Source of the DNA: Streptosporangium brasiliense
GTDB taxonomy: Bacteria; Actinomycetota; Actinomycetes; Streptosporangiales; Streptosporangiaceae
Assembly: GCF_030811595.1 (NCBI RefSeq)
Contig: NZ_JAUSRB010000002.1
Span: forward strand, 5,146,001-5,210,000
DNA length: 64,000 bases
Direction: 5' to 3'
This document shows positions 16,618 through 25,700 of this stretch, piece by piece (the first letter of the stretch is position 1; each line of letters opens with the position of its first letter). Made by a program: the position numbers and the translations under genes. The notes below the pieces were generated by a model. That model saw nothing but the letters and a program-made list of their open reading frames with translations, was not told the DNA's origin and searched no databases.

Positions 16618-17613
16618 TCAGGGGCGCGGCTGCTGCTGGGTGATGCAGTGGATCCCGCCGCCGAGGGCGAAGATGGCGCGGGCGTCCACCGTCTCGACGG
16701 TCCGCTCCGGGAAGAGCCTGGCGAAGATCTCGGCCGCCGCCGCGTCGCGCGGGTCGTCGAAGGAGCAGAGCAGGGCCAGGCCGTTGGCCAGGTAGTGGTT
16801 GATGTAGGAGTAGTCGACCAGCTCCCCGTCCGCCTCGCGGGTCTCCGGGGCGACCAGCTCGACGACCTCCAGCCGGCGTCCCCGGGCGTCGGTCGAGGAG
16901 CGCAGGATCGCCAGGTTCTCCCGGGTGACCTCGTGGTCCGGGTGGTCCGGGTCGGGCTGGACGTGGCAGAGCACCAGGCCGGGCCGGGCGAAGGAGGCGA
17001 GCAGGTCCACATGGCCGCTGGTGCCGTACCTGCCGTAGTCGGCGGTGAGGCCGCGCGGCAGCCAGATCACCTTCTCCACGCCGATCCGGGCGCGGAGCTC
17101 GGCCTCGACCCGCTCCCTGGTCCAGCCGGGGTTGCGCTTGTCGCCGAGCTGCACGGTCTCGGTGACGATGACCGTGCCCTCGCCGTCCACGTGGATGCCG
17201 CCGCCCTCGTTGACCATCTCCGAACGGAACCTGGCGGCCCCGGCCCGCTCCAGGACGGCCGCGGCGACCAGGTCGTCCTTTGCGTGGACGTTCCAGCCCC
17301 ACCCGTTGAAGGTCCAGTCCACCCCCGCCAGGCCGCCCCTGCCGTCCACCAGGAAGGTCGGGCCGTTGTCGCGCATCCAGCAGTCGTCCAGCGGCTGCTC
17401 CACCACCTCGACGCCGGGGGCCAGCCAGCGGGCCGCCGACCCGCGCTCGCTCGGGTCGACCACCATGGTGACCGGCTCGTAGCGGGCGATGGTGTTGGCC
17501 ACGGCCGACCACGCGCGGTAGGAGGGCTCGGGGTCGGCCAGCGCGTAGCCGGAGACCGGCCAGGACATCCAGGTGCGGGTGTGCGGGTGCCACTCCGGCG
17601 GCATGAAGAACAC
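16618..17613 (-). CDS. Agmatine deiminase (peptidyl-arginine deiminase family)
   Basis: A 331-aa enzyme that converts agmatine to N-carbamoylputrescine and ammonia. Start is GTG at 17613 (MFFMPPEWHPHTRTWMSWP) because AAAAGGAG stands 6 nt upstream; ATG 17643 is possible. Family motifs are present: DDCWMRDNGPTFLVD, VNEGGGIHVDGEGT and the nucleophilic cysteine in ALGGGIHCITQQQP at the C-terminus. It lies downstream of the urease genes on the same strand, a setting that links guanidine and urea-type nitrogen release. No N-carbamoylputrescine hydrolase is seen here. Confidence 0.9.
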   Translation of the reverse strand: MFFMPPEWHPHTRTWMSWPVSGYALADPEPSYRAWSAVANTIARYEPVTMVVDPSERGSAARWLAPGVEVVEQPLDDCWMRDNGPTFLVDGRGGLAGVDWTFNGWGWNVHAKDDLVAAAVLERAGAARFRSEMVNEGGGIHVDGEGTVIVTETVQLGDKRNPGWTRERVEAELRARIGVEKVIWLPRGLTADYGRYGTSGHVDLLASFARPGLVLCHVQPDPDHPDHEVTRENLAILRSSTDARGRRLEVVELVAPETREADGELVDYSYINHYLANGLALLCSFDDPRDAAAAEIFARLFPERTVETVDARAIFALGGGIHCITQQQPRP

Positions 17614-17767
17614 GGCGGGCTCCTTTTCGTGGATCAGGGACATAGAGGATCAGGGACAAGAGATGAAGGGGCTGGGCGGGGCGCCGGAGAGGCGGGAACG
17701 GCCGTGTCCCCGGGGAGACGTCGCGGGGGCGCGCACGGGGCGGGGCGTCACGGGATGCGGACCGGGC

Positions 17768-17837
17768 GTCACAGGAACGGGAAGCAGACGGGGCGCCATA
17801 GGAACGGGAAGCAGACGGGTCGTCACAGGAAGTAGAG
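17768..17837. repeat. 27-bp tandem repeats downstream of ureC
   Basis: Two 27-bp units with the core AGGAACGGGAAGCAGACGGG (beginning 17773 and 17800) plus a partial third that runs into the ureC stop region. They lie between ureC and the agmatine deiminase in a 209-bp spacer without a gene. The origin is probably slippage. Confidence 0.7.
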
Positions 17838-19472
17838 GCGGCTGAGCGAGACCGAGTCGGCGGGGGCCGAGCGGACCGGGTCGCCGTCGAGGGTGACCTG
17901 ACCGAGCGCGTCCACCTGGACGGACCCGAGCCGGGAGTTGCGGACCAGGTCTCCGGGCCCGATGCCGCGGGTGCCGCGCACGCCGACCCGGCGGCGCCGG
18001 GTCGTCATGTGGTCGCCCGCCGCGCCGGCGGCCGCCCCGCTGACGAAGGCCACCGACAGGTCCGCGGCGGTCGCGCCGTAGGCGCCGAACTGCGGCCCCA
18101 GCACCAGCGGCTCGCAGGTGTCGGTGGAGGCGTTCGGGTCCCCGGTCACGCCGTAGGCGGGGAAGCCGGCCTTCAGCACGAGCTGGGGCTTGGCGCCGAA
18201 GTGGTCGGGCCGCCACAGCACGATGTCGGCCAGCTTGCCCGGCTCCAGCGAGCCGACCTCGTGGGCCAGGCCGTGCGCGATGGCCGGGTTGATCGTCAGC
18301 TTGGCCAGGTAGCGAAGCACCCGCTCGTTGTCGTTGCGCTCCGGCGCGCCCAGCTCGCCCTTCATCTTCCCGGCCATGGCGAACGTCCGGCGGACCGTCT
18401 CGCCCGCCCGGCCCATGCCCTGCGCGTCGGAGGAGGTGATGCCGATGACTCCGAGGTCGTGCAGCACGTCCTCGGCGCCCATGGTGCCCGCCCGGATCCG
18501 GTCCCTGGCCAGCGCGGCGTCCCCCGGCAGCTCGGGCCGGAGCCCGTGCACCGAGACGATCATCCCGTGGTGCTCGGCGACGGCGTCCCGGCCGAAGGGC
18601 AGCGTCGGGTTGGTGGAGGAGCCGATGACGTTGGCCACCCCGGCCAGTTTGAGCACGTTGGGCACGTGGCCGCCGCCGCAGCCCTCGATGTGGAAGGCGT
18701 GGATCGTCCGGTCGGACAGGACCGCCAGGGTGTCCTCCACCGACAGGCACTCGTTGAGGCCGTCGGTGTGCAGGGCCACCTGCACGTCGTGCTCCTCGGC
18801 GACCCGCAGCGCGGTGTCCAGCGCGCGGGTGTGCGCCCCCATGTCCTCGTGCACCTTGAAGCCGCTCGCGCCGCCCTCGACCAGCGCCTCGACCAGCGGG
18901 GCCTCGTGCGACGACGAGCCACGCGCCAGGAAGCCGATGTTCACCGGCCAGGCGTCGAAGGCGTTGAAGGCGTGCCGCAGCGCCCACGGCGAGTTCACCC
19001 CCACGCCCCAGACCGGCCCGAACTCCTGGCCGATGATCGTGGTGACGCCGGAGGCCAGGGAGGCCTCCATGATGCGCGGGCTGAGCAGGTGCACGTGGGT
19101 GTCGATCGCCCCGGCGGTGGCGATGAGCCCCTCGCCGGACACGATCGTGGTCCCGGTGCCGACCACCACGTCCACCCCGTCCAGGGTGTCGGGGTTGCCG
19201 GCCCGGCCGACGGCGTGGATCCGCCCCTCGCGCACGCCGATCGAGGCGGTCCGCACGCCCAGGAACGGGTCGAGGATCAGCACGTTGCTGATCACCAGGT
19301 CGCAGGTCTCCCTGATGGAGGCGGCCTTCAGGTGCAGGCCGTCGCGGGCGGTCTTGCCGAACCCGGCGAGGAACTCCTCCCCGGCCTTCTGGGAGTCGTG
19401 CTCGACCTCGACCACCAGGCCGGAGTCGCCGAGCCTGACCCGGTCGCCCTTGCGCGGGCCGTACGCGCTCAT
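17823..19472 (-). CDS. ureC: Divergent urease alpha subunit (UreC-like)
   Basis: A 549-aa amidohydrolase. The start ATG at 19472 overlaps the ureAB stop by 4 bp. All nickel ligands of classical urease can be located: DTHVH, the lysine to be carbamylated in GFKVHED, ALHTDGLNE, FHIEGCGGGH and TSSDAQGMGR. The mobile flap differs: classical MVCHHL is here VSVHGL, so the flap cysteine and one histidine are missing, and HEDWG is HEDMG. It may be a low-activity urease or an enzyme for a related substrate. No ureDEFG accessory genes are in the window. Confidence 0.85.
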   Translation of the reverse strand: MSAYGPRKGDRVRLGDSGLVVEVEHDSQKAGEEFLAGFGKTARDGLHLKAASIRETCDLVISNVLILDPFLGVRTASIGVREGRIHAVGRAGNPDTLDGVDVVVGTGTTIVSGEGLIATAGAIDTHVHLLSPRIMEASLASGVTTIIGQEFGPVWGVGVNSPWALRHAFNAFDAWPVNIGFLARGSSSHEAPLVEALVEGGASGFKVHEDMGAHTRALDTALRVAEEHDVQVALHTDGLNECLSVEDTLAVLSDRTIHAFHIEGCGGGHVPNVLKLAGVANVIGSSTNPTLPFGRDAVAEHHGMIVSVHGLRPELPGDAALARDRIRAGTMGAEDVLHDLGVIGITSSDAQGMGRAGETVRRTFAMAGKMKGELGAPERNDNERVLRYLAKLTINPAIAHGLAHEVGSLEPGKLADIVLWRPDHFGAKPQLVLKAGFPAYGVTGDPNASTDTCEPLVLGPQFGAYGATAADLSVAFVSGAAAGAAGDHMTTRRRRVGVRGTRGIGPGDLVRNSRLGSVQVDALGQVTLDGDPVRSAPADSVSLSRLYFL

Positions 19473-20197
19473 CGCCCGTTCCCCTCCGCCGTCTCCCGCT
19501 CCGCCGGCCCGCTGCCCAGATAGCCGCAGGCCCGCGCCTTCTCCATGGCCCGCTCGAACGCGCCCGGCGCGTCCAGCGGCCCGTCCACCAGCCCGGCGAA
19601 GCCGATCGCCACCCGCGCGCCGCCGATCGGGACCAGCCTGACGGTACGGCCGCGGCCCGGGTCGAACCGGACGGTGGAGCCCGCGGGGACGGCCAGCCGG
19701 CGCCCGTAGGCGGCGCCCCGGTCGAACCGGAGCCGGGGGTTGACCTCGAAGAAGTGGAAGTGCGAGGTGACGCTGATCGGCACGGTCGCGGTGTTGAGCA
19801 CCTCGACCTCGACGGCCTCCGCCCCGGGGTCCTCCCCGGCGGGAGGGGCGGCCGCCCCGATCACCGCGCCGGGCGCCTCGCCGCCGAGCGAGCCCCCGCC
19901 GAACGGGTCGCTCACCACGGCCAGCCGGGTGCCGTCGTCGAAGACCGCCTCGACCATCACCTCGGTGACGACGTCGGCCACGCCGGGCAGCACGTCGTCC
20001 GGGCCGAGGGCCCCGCGGCCCGCCTCGACCGCCTCGGCCAGCCGCGCCCCGTCGCGCGCGGCCTCGCAGACCGTGTCCGCGATCAGGGCGGTGGCCTCCG
20101 GCACGTTCAGCCGAAGACCCCTCGCCTTCCTGGCCCGCGCCAGCCCGGCCGCGGTGAACAGCAGCAGCCGGTCGCGTTCCGCAGGTGTCAGCCGCAC
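19469..20197 (-). CDS. Fused urease gamma-beta subunit (UreAB)
   Basis: A 242-aa fusion. Residues 1-100 are the gamma subunit (MRLTPAERDRLLLFTAAGLARARKARG starts it) and the rest is the beta subunit with GGGSLGG, VEVLNTATVPISVTSHFHFFEVN and AYGRRLAVPAGSTVRFDPG. GTG start at 20197 with AAAGGAG 6 nt upstream. Gamma-beta fusions are known in some bacterial ureases. It is first in the ureAB-ureC-agmatine deiminase group and divergent from the TetR gene. Confidence 0.88.
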   Translation of the reverse strand: MRLTPAERDRLLLFTAAGLARARKARGLRLNVPEATALIADTVCEAARDGARLAEAVEAGRGALGPDDVLPGVADVVTEVMVEAVFDDGTRLAVVSDPFGGGSLGGEAPGAVIGAAAPPAGEDPGAEAVEVEVLNTATVPISVTSHFHFFEVNPRLRFDRGAAYGRRLAVPAGSTVRFDPGRGRTVRLVPIGGARVAIGFAGLVDGPLDAPGAFERAMEKARACGYLGSGPAERETAEGNGR

Positions 20198-20221
20198 AGC
20201 CCGCTCCTTTTAGAACCGTTT

Positions 20222-20232
20222 TCAAACTTTGA
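20222..20232. promoter_or_regulatory. Palindrome TCAAACTTTGA, candidate TetR operator
   Basis: A perfect 11-bp palindrome (TCAAA C TTTGA) in the 65-bp, AT-rich gap between the divergent ureAB and TetR genes. Position and symmetry fit an operator controlling both; the short arm length keeps confidence low. Confidence 0.4.
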
Positions 20233-20262
20233 GCAGCATTCTAAACCTGTACGGTATATCCC

Positions 20263-20856
20263 ATGACTGCGAAGCTGGAGCGCCCCGACGTGCGAGCGCA
20301 CGTGCTGCGGGCGGCGCTGCTGGCGATCGACGAGGTGGGGCCCGAGCGGTTACGGGTGCGGGACATCGCCGAGCGGGCGGGCATGAGCAGCGGTCACGTC
20401 ATGTACTACTTCGGCAAGCGTGACCGGATCCTCGTCTCGACGCTGCTGCTCAGCGAGGACGAGCTGGCCGAGCGCCGCACGGCGGAGCTCGCGGCCGTCG
20501 CCGACCCGCGCGAGGCGGTCGCCCGGCTGGCCGAGCTCTACCTGCCCGGCGGTCCGCACGACGTCCGCTGGCGGTTGTGGGCGCAGGTCATCGCCCGCCC
20601 GCCGCGGGACGAGGAGACGCTCGTCCGGATCGCCGGGTTCACCGGCACGTGGGTGGAGGAGCTGGCCGCCATCGTGGCCCGGGGCGTGCGGGAGGGCCTG
20701 TTCCGGCCGGTGGACGACGTGGAGGACCAGGCGAGGCGGATGTGCCGGATCATGGACAGCCTCGCGGGCGACGTGTTACTCGGGCTGCCCGGCTGCGGCC
20801 CCGGCTGGGCCCACGAGCAGGCCATGCGGGCGATCTGGCGGGAGCTGCTGCCCTGA
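20263..20856 (+). CDS. TetR-family transcriptional regulator
   Basis: A 197-aa regulator. The HTH region RLRVRDIAERAGMSSGHVMYYFGKRDRIL (residues ~28-56) is classical TetR, here with HVMYYF rather than LYYHF. The C-terminal ligand domain is helical. It is divergent from ureAB and likely regulates the urease/agmatine deiminase genes. Its 3' end overlaps the end of the convergent MFS gene by 81 bp. Confidence 0.9.
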   Translation: MTAKLERPDVRAHVLRAALLAIDEVGPERLRVRDIAERAGMSSGHVMYYFGKRDRILVSTLLLSEDELAERRTAELAAVADPREAVARLAELYLPGGPHDVRWRLWAQVIARPPRDEETLVRIAGFTGTWVEELAAIVARGVREGLFRPVDDVEDQARRMCRIMDSLAGDVLLGLPGCGPGWAHEQAMRAIWRELLP

Positions 20857-22011
20857 GGGCCGCGCGGTCAGCAGGTAGGTCAGGGCGGCGAGGAGCTGGA
20901 TCCCGGCCGCCGTGAACAGGGCGCCGGGCAGCGACCAGGTGGCCAGCGGCCCGGCGATCGCCGAGCCGACCGCGAAGGAGCTGATCTTCAGGCTGGCCGC
21001 GGTGGTGAAGATCTGGCCCCGGAGGTGCTCGGGCGCCTCGCGGTGCCGCACCGCGAGCACCGCCGTGAGCTGGGGCCCCTGGCCGAGGCCGGCGACGACC
21101 GCGGCGGCCACCGCCACCGCCGGCGAGCCCGCCACGGCGGCCAGCGCCGAACCCGCGGCGAGCAACAGCGTGCTGATCAGCAGCACCCTGTCGGGTACGG
21201 CGGGTGGCCGCCTGGCCATGACCACGTTGGCGGTGAGGGCGCTGGCCGCCAGTGCCGACAGCAGCAGGGCGCCGTGCCCGGCCTCCCCGGTGAGCCGGAC
21301 GCCCAGCAGCGGGGCGCAGACCACCATCATCCCCACCCCGGCGAAGGAGACCATGGTGGTGACCGTCGCTCTCCGTAGGCCCGCGATCCGCGCGATCGCC
21401 GCGAAGCCCGCCGCCAGGTCCCGCCGCAGCGGGCGGCCGCCCTCCCTGACGGGCCGGGCGGGCAGCAGCCAGGCCGCCGGGGCGGCCAGCAGCACCAGCA
21501 CGACCGAGACGACGACGGCGGCCGGGGCCCCGGCCGCCGTGGCCAGCACCCCGGCCAGTGCGGGCCCGGTCAGGCTCGCCAGGTTGTAGGTCAGCCCGTC
21601 CAGCATGCTGCCCCGCCGGATGTCCCGTCCGGTGACGACCAGCGGAAGCTGGGCCGTCCAGCCGCCGGCCAGCGCCGGGCCCAGGAGCCCGGCGAGCACG
21701 GCCACCCCGACGAGCTGCACGACGGGCGTGTGCCCCAGCGCCAGCAGGATCACCAGCAGCGCGGCCGCGTACGCCGCCAGGGCACAGGCCAGCAGGCGGC
21801 CCGGGCGGGGGGAACGGTCCAGCAGCGCGCCGAAGACCGGGCCGCCCACCGCCGAGGAGATGGTCAGCCCCGCCAGGAGAGATGACGCGGCGGTCGCCGA
21901 TCCGGTGACCGACAGTCCCAGCAGGAGCAGTGCGGGGCTGGATATCTCGTCCCCGGTCCGGGCCGCGAGGGCGCCGGCCAGATAGCCGCCGAGCCTGTAA
22001 CGTCTACTCAT
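20776..22011 (-). CDS. MFS transporter
   Basis: A 411-aa membrane protein starting MSRRYRLGGYLAGALAARTGDE, with about 12 hydrophobic helices and the major-facilitator motif A-like loop GPVFGALLDRSPRPGRLL. It is most like drug or metabolite exporters. The start codon lies inside a perfect inverted repeat shared with the divergent CGNR regulator, so expression is probably controlled by that protein. The last ~27 residues are a hydrophilic tail coded opposite the TetR gene. Confidence 0.85.
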   Translation of the reverse strand: MSRRYRLGGYLAGALAARTGDEISSPALLLLGLSVTGSATAASSLLAGLTISSAVGGPVFGALLDRSPRPGRLLACALAAYAAALLVILLALGHTPVVQLVGVAVLAGLLGPALAGGWTAQLPLVVTGRDIRRGSMLDGLTYNLASLTGPALAGVLATAAGAPAAVVVSVVLVLLAAPAAWLLPARPVREGGRPLRRDLAAGFAAIARIAGLRRATVTTMVSFAGVGMMVVCAPLLGVRLTGEAGHGALLLSALAASALTANVVMARRPPAVPDRVLLISTLLLAAGSALAAVAGSPAVAVAAAVVAGLGQGPQLTAVLAVRHREAPEHLRGQIFTTAASLKISSFAVGSAIAGPLATWSLPGALFTAAGIQLLAALTYLLTARPSGQQLPPDRPHGLLVGPAGAAAGQPE

Positions 22012-22027
22012 CTGCAAGACGTTACAG
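21995..22027. promoter_or_regulatory. Perfect 10-bp inverted repeat spanning the MFS start
   Basis: CTGTAACGTC (21995-22004) and GACGTTACAG (22018-22027) are exact reverse complements with a 13-bp spacer. The first arm lies in codons 3-6 of the MFS gene and the second ends 2 bp before the ATG at 22030 of the divergent CGNR gene. Such an arrangement fits a repressor site that blocks both genes. Confidence 0.65.
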
Positions 22028-22029
22028 TA

Positions 22030-22761
22030 ATGGCTATGAGTCACTCCAGCAGGAATATGGCCGACCGGGCGGCCGACCTGACCGCCGTTCTGCTGGCCGC
22101 GCCGACCGTCGAGAGCGTGAGCGCGGTGCTGCGCGCCCATGGCGAGCGGGCACCGGAGCGGTCCGGAGCCCCCGGTCCGGGCGCGGGCGCTCCCGTCGTC
22201 TCCGTGCCTGTTCCGGACGGCTCTGTCGCCTCTGGCCCGGACGGTCCCGTCGCTCCCGGGCCCGGTCCGGACGCGCCCGCCACCGAGCGGGGCCGTCCCG
22301 GCCCGTCGGGTGATCTCGGGCTCACCGCCGAGGATGTCGCCGCCATGCGGGTGGTGGCGGCCCGGCTCCGCGAGGTCTTCGCGGCGGCCGGCGTCGACGA
22401 GGCCGCCGCGCGGCTCAACCGGATGCTGGCCGAGGGGGCCCGGCCGCCCCGGCTGACCACCCACCACGGCCGCAGCACCTGGCACCTGCACGTCGACAGC
22501 CACGACGACGCCCCCTGGGCCGAATGGTTCCTGACCTCCTCGGCCATGGCGCTCGCCGTGCTCCTCGCCGACCACCAGCGGGTCCCCGGCGGGATCTGCG
22601 CCGCCGGCGGCTGCGACCGCCCCTTCGCCGACTCCTCCGCCGGCAGCCCCCGGCGCTTCTGCTCCCCCCGGTGCGCCACCCGCGCCCGGGTGGCCGAGCA
22701 CCGGGCGCGGCGCACGGGCGCCGCCCCCGGTGACGGGACCGCCGATGATCAGCCCGCGTGA
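22030..22761 (+). CDS. CGNR zinc-finger (ABATE-type) regulator
   Basis: A 243-aa protein. The C-terminus carries the CGNR-type zinc finger (GGCDRPFADSS, then RRFCSPRCATRARVAEHRARR), with CATR where the name-giving motif has CGNR. The N-terminal domain is interrupted by ~50 residues rich in Pro, Gly and Ala (about residues 45-95). No ribosome site precedes the ATG at 22030 (22036 is an alternative), so it may be leaderless. It is divergent from the MFS exporter and probably binds the inverted repeat between them. Its end overlaps the RND gene end by 13 bp. Confidence 0.8.
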   Translation: MAMSHSSRNMADRAADLTAVLLAAPTVESVSAVLRAHGERAPERSGAPGPGAGAPVVSVPVPDGSVASGPDGPVAPGPGPDAPATERGRPGPSGDLGLTAEDVAAMRVVAARLREVFAAAGVDEAAARLNRMLAEGARPPRLTTHHGRSTWHLHVDSHDDAPWAEWFLTSSAMALAVLLADHQRVPGGICAAGGCDRPFADSSAGSPRRFCSPRCATRARVAEHRARRTGAAPGDGTADDQPA

Positions 22762-25700
22762 GCGGGCTCCGGCTCGGGGCTCGGGGCGGGCTCGGGGCGG
22801 CGGGGCCGCCGGAAGCGGTCCTTGACGTCCTCCACGATCGTGTAGAGGGTGGGCAGCAGGATCAGGGTCAGGAGCGTCGAGCTGGTCAGGCCGCCGATGA
22901 CGACCACGGCCAGGGGCCTGGACAGGAAGCCGCCGTCACCGGTCAGGCCCAGAGCCATCGGGGTCAGCGCGCAGACGGTGGCGACCGCGGTCATGACGAC
23001 CGGGCGGACCCGGTGCCGACCGCCCTCCACGACCGCCTCACGGGCGTTCATGCCGCCCTCGCGATACTGGCGGACCAGGTCGAGCAGCACGATCGCGTTG
23101 GTGACCACGATGCCGACCAGCATCAGCATGCCGATCAGGCTGGACAGGCCCAGCGGGGTCCCGGTGGCCACCAGCAGGCCGAGGGCGCCGGTCGCCGCGA
23201 ACGGGATCGAGATCAGCAGCGTGAGCGGGTGCGCCAGGCTCCGGAACGTCGCCACCATGATCAGGTAGACGATCAGGACCGCCGCGGCGAGGGCCGCGAA
23301 CAGGCTGTTGAACGAGCTGGACTGCTGCTCGCTGACCCCGCCGATCTCGGCGGTGGCGCCGGCGGGCAGCCGCAGCGCGTCCAGGCGCCTCTTGAGCGCC
23401 GAGCTCGCCGCGCCGAGGTCCTGGCCGGAGAACTTGGCGCTGACCGTGGTCGCGCGCTCCCCGTCGATCCGGGTCAGCCGGGTGGGAGCCGTCACCGTCT
23501 CGACCCGGGCGACGTCGCCGAGCTTGACGGTCCGGCCCAGCGGGGTGGGGACGCGCAGGTCCCGCAGCGCGGCCAGGTCGCCCGCGGGGGCGTCGACCCG
23601 CAGGGACACCTCACGCTCGGCGCCGTCCAGGGTGACCTTGGCGACCTGCTCGCCCTGGGTGACCCGGGCCACCGCCTGGACGATCCGGGCCTCGGTGAGC
23701 CCGCGCGCGGCAGCGGCCCCGCGGTCGACCCGCACGGCGATCTGCCTGGCCGTCTCGGCGAGCCCGGCCTTGACCTCGGAGGTCCCGGGCGTCTGCCGTA
23801 CGGCGTCGCCGACCAGCTCCGCCGCGCGCGCCAGCGACGCGTCGTCGGCCGCCGACACGGTGACCGCGAGGTCGGTGGCGGTCAGGCCCCCCTGGTCCTC
23901 CTGGACGGTCACCTTGCCGATCCCGGTGCCGGCGGCGGCCAGCCTGTCGACCCGGGCGCGCACGGCCTCCCGCAGGGCCTTCATGTCCGTGCCCTTCCGC
24001 GCGGTGACGGAGAAGGTCGCCACGTTGCGCGCCGCGCCCTCCTCGCTGCGGTCGGGGCCGACGGTGACCTGGTAGGACGCCAGGCCGGACACCCCCTTGA
24101 GCGCCTTCTCCACCTCACGGGCCGCCTGGTCGGCCGCGGCCAGGCTCGTCCCCGCGGCCGACTCCTGGCGGATCTGGAAGGTGTTCTGCCCGGAGCTGCC
24201 GAGGAAGTCGGTCTTGAGCTGGCCCGCCATACCCGCGGTGACCACGAGGATCCCGGCGGAGGCCAGGAGCGTCACCCACCGGCGCCGGACGGCGAACCCG
24301 ATGACCGGGACGTAGACGCGCTGGAGCAGGCCGCCGCGCTCCTTGGCCTCCACGGCCTCACAGGTCACCGCGGTCCTGGGCGCCCTGAGGAACCAGTAGG
24401 CGAGCACGGGGATCACCGTCAGCGACACCAGCAGCGACGCCAGCAGGGCGATGGTGACGGTCAGCGCGAAGGTGGAGAACAGCGCCCCGGTGATCCCGCC
24501 GGCGAACGCGATCGGCAGGAACACCGCCACCGTGGTCAGGGTGGAGGCGGTGACCGCCCCGGCCACCTCGCGGGTGCCCGTCCGGACCGCGTGCAGCTTG
24601 GCCTCGCCGTGGTCCAGATGGCGTTTGATGTTCTCGACGACCACGATGGAGTCGTCGACGACCCGGCCGACGGCGATGGTCAGCGCGCCGAGCGTCAGGA
24701 TGTTGAGCGTGAAGCCGTTGACCCACAGGCCGATGAGCGCGGCCACCAGTGACAGGGGGATCGAGATCACCGTGACGACGGTGGAGCGGAAGGAGAGCAG
24801 GAAGACCAGGATGACCAGCGCGGCGAAGCCCAGCCCGAGCAGACCCTCGGTGGCCAGGCCGCCGATGGACTCCTGGATGAACTCCGACTGGTCGAAGGAG
24901 ACGGTCAGCAAGGTCGCGGCGCCCAGGGACCGGGTGAGCGCCGGCAGCCGCTTCTTCACCTCCTCGGCGATCGCCACCGTGTTGCCCGTGGGCTTGGCCA
25001 TGACCGCAACGCTCAGGCTGGCCCTGCCGTCGGTGCGGGTCACCGTCTCGGGCCGCTCCTCGACGACGCGGACGTCGGCGACGTCGGCGAGCGTGACCTT
25101 CGGGGCCAGGTAGAGGCCGCGCACGTCCGCGAGGGAGTCGAAGCCCTCTCCGATCTGCAGGGCGAACGACTCGCCGCCGGAGGTGAGGGTGCCGGCCGGC
25201 ACGACCGACCCGCTGGAGCCGAGCAGGGCGGCGACCGCGTCGACGGTGAGGCCCCGTTCTCTCAACTCGTCCTGGTCGAGGCGGACCTCCACGCTCTGGG
25301 CCCGCTCGCCGCCGACCACCACCCGGCTCACCCCGTCGATGCCGCTCAGCTCGCCGGGGACCAGCTCCCTCAGCCGCCGGCCCAGCAGCCGTTCGTCGTC
25401 GCCGGAGGCCGCCAGGTGGATGACCGGGAACTCGGTGGAGATCCCCGGCGCGACCTGCGGGACCACGCGGGGCGGCAGCTGCGGCTGGATCCGGCCGATC
25501 CGCTGCTGCAGGTCCTGGATCGCCTGGTCCAGGTCGGTGCCGTAGTCGTACTCGATGGAGACGCCCGCCAGGCCGTCGCTGGAGAAGGAGGTGACCTTCT
25601 TCTGGCCGACGCCTCCGCTTACGGCCTCCTCGATCCTCTCGGTGACGTTGCGCTCGACGATCTGCGGCGCGGCCCCGGGATAGACCGCGGTCACGCTCGC

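Noticed and set aside
17823-20225. An 800-codon frame reading urease alpha with a long N-terminal extension
   Set aside because: The extension covers ureAB in a different frame; ureC begins at 19472 with an ATGA overlap.
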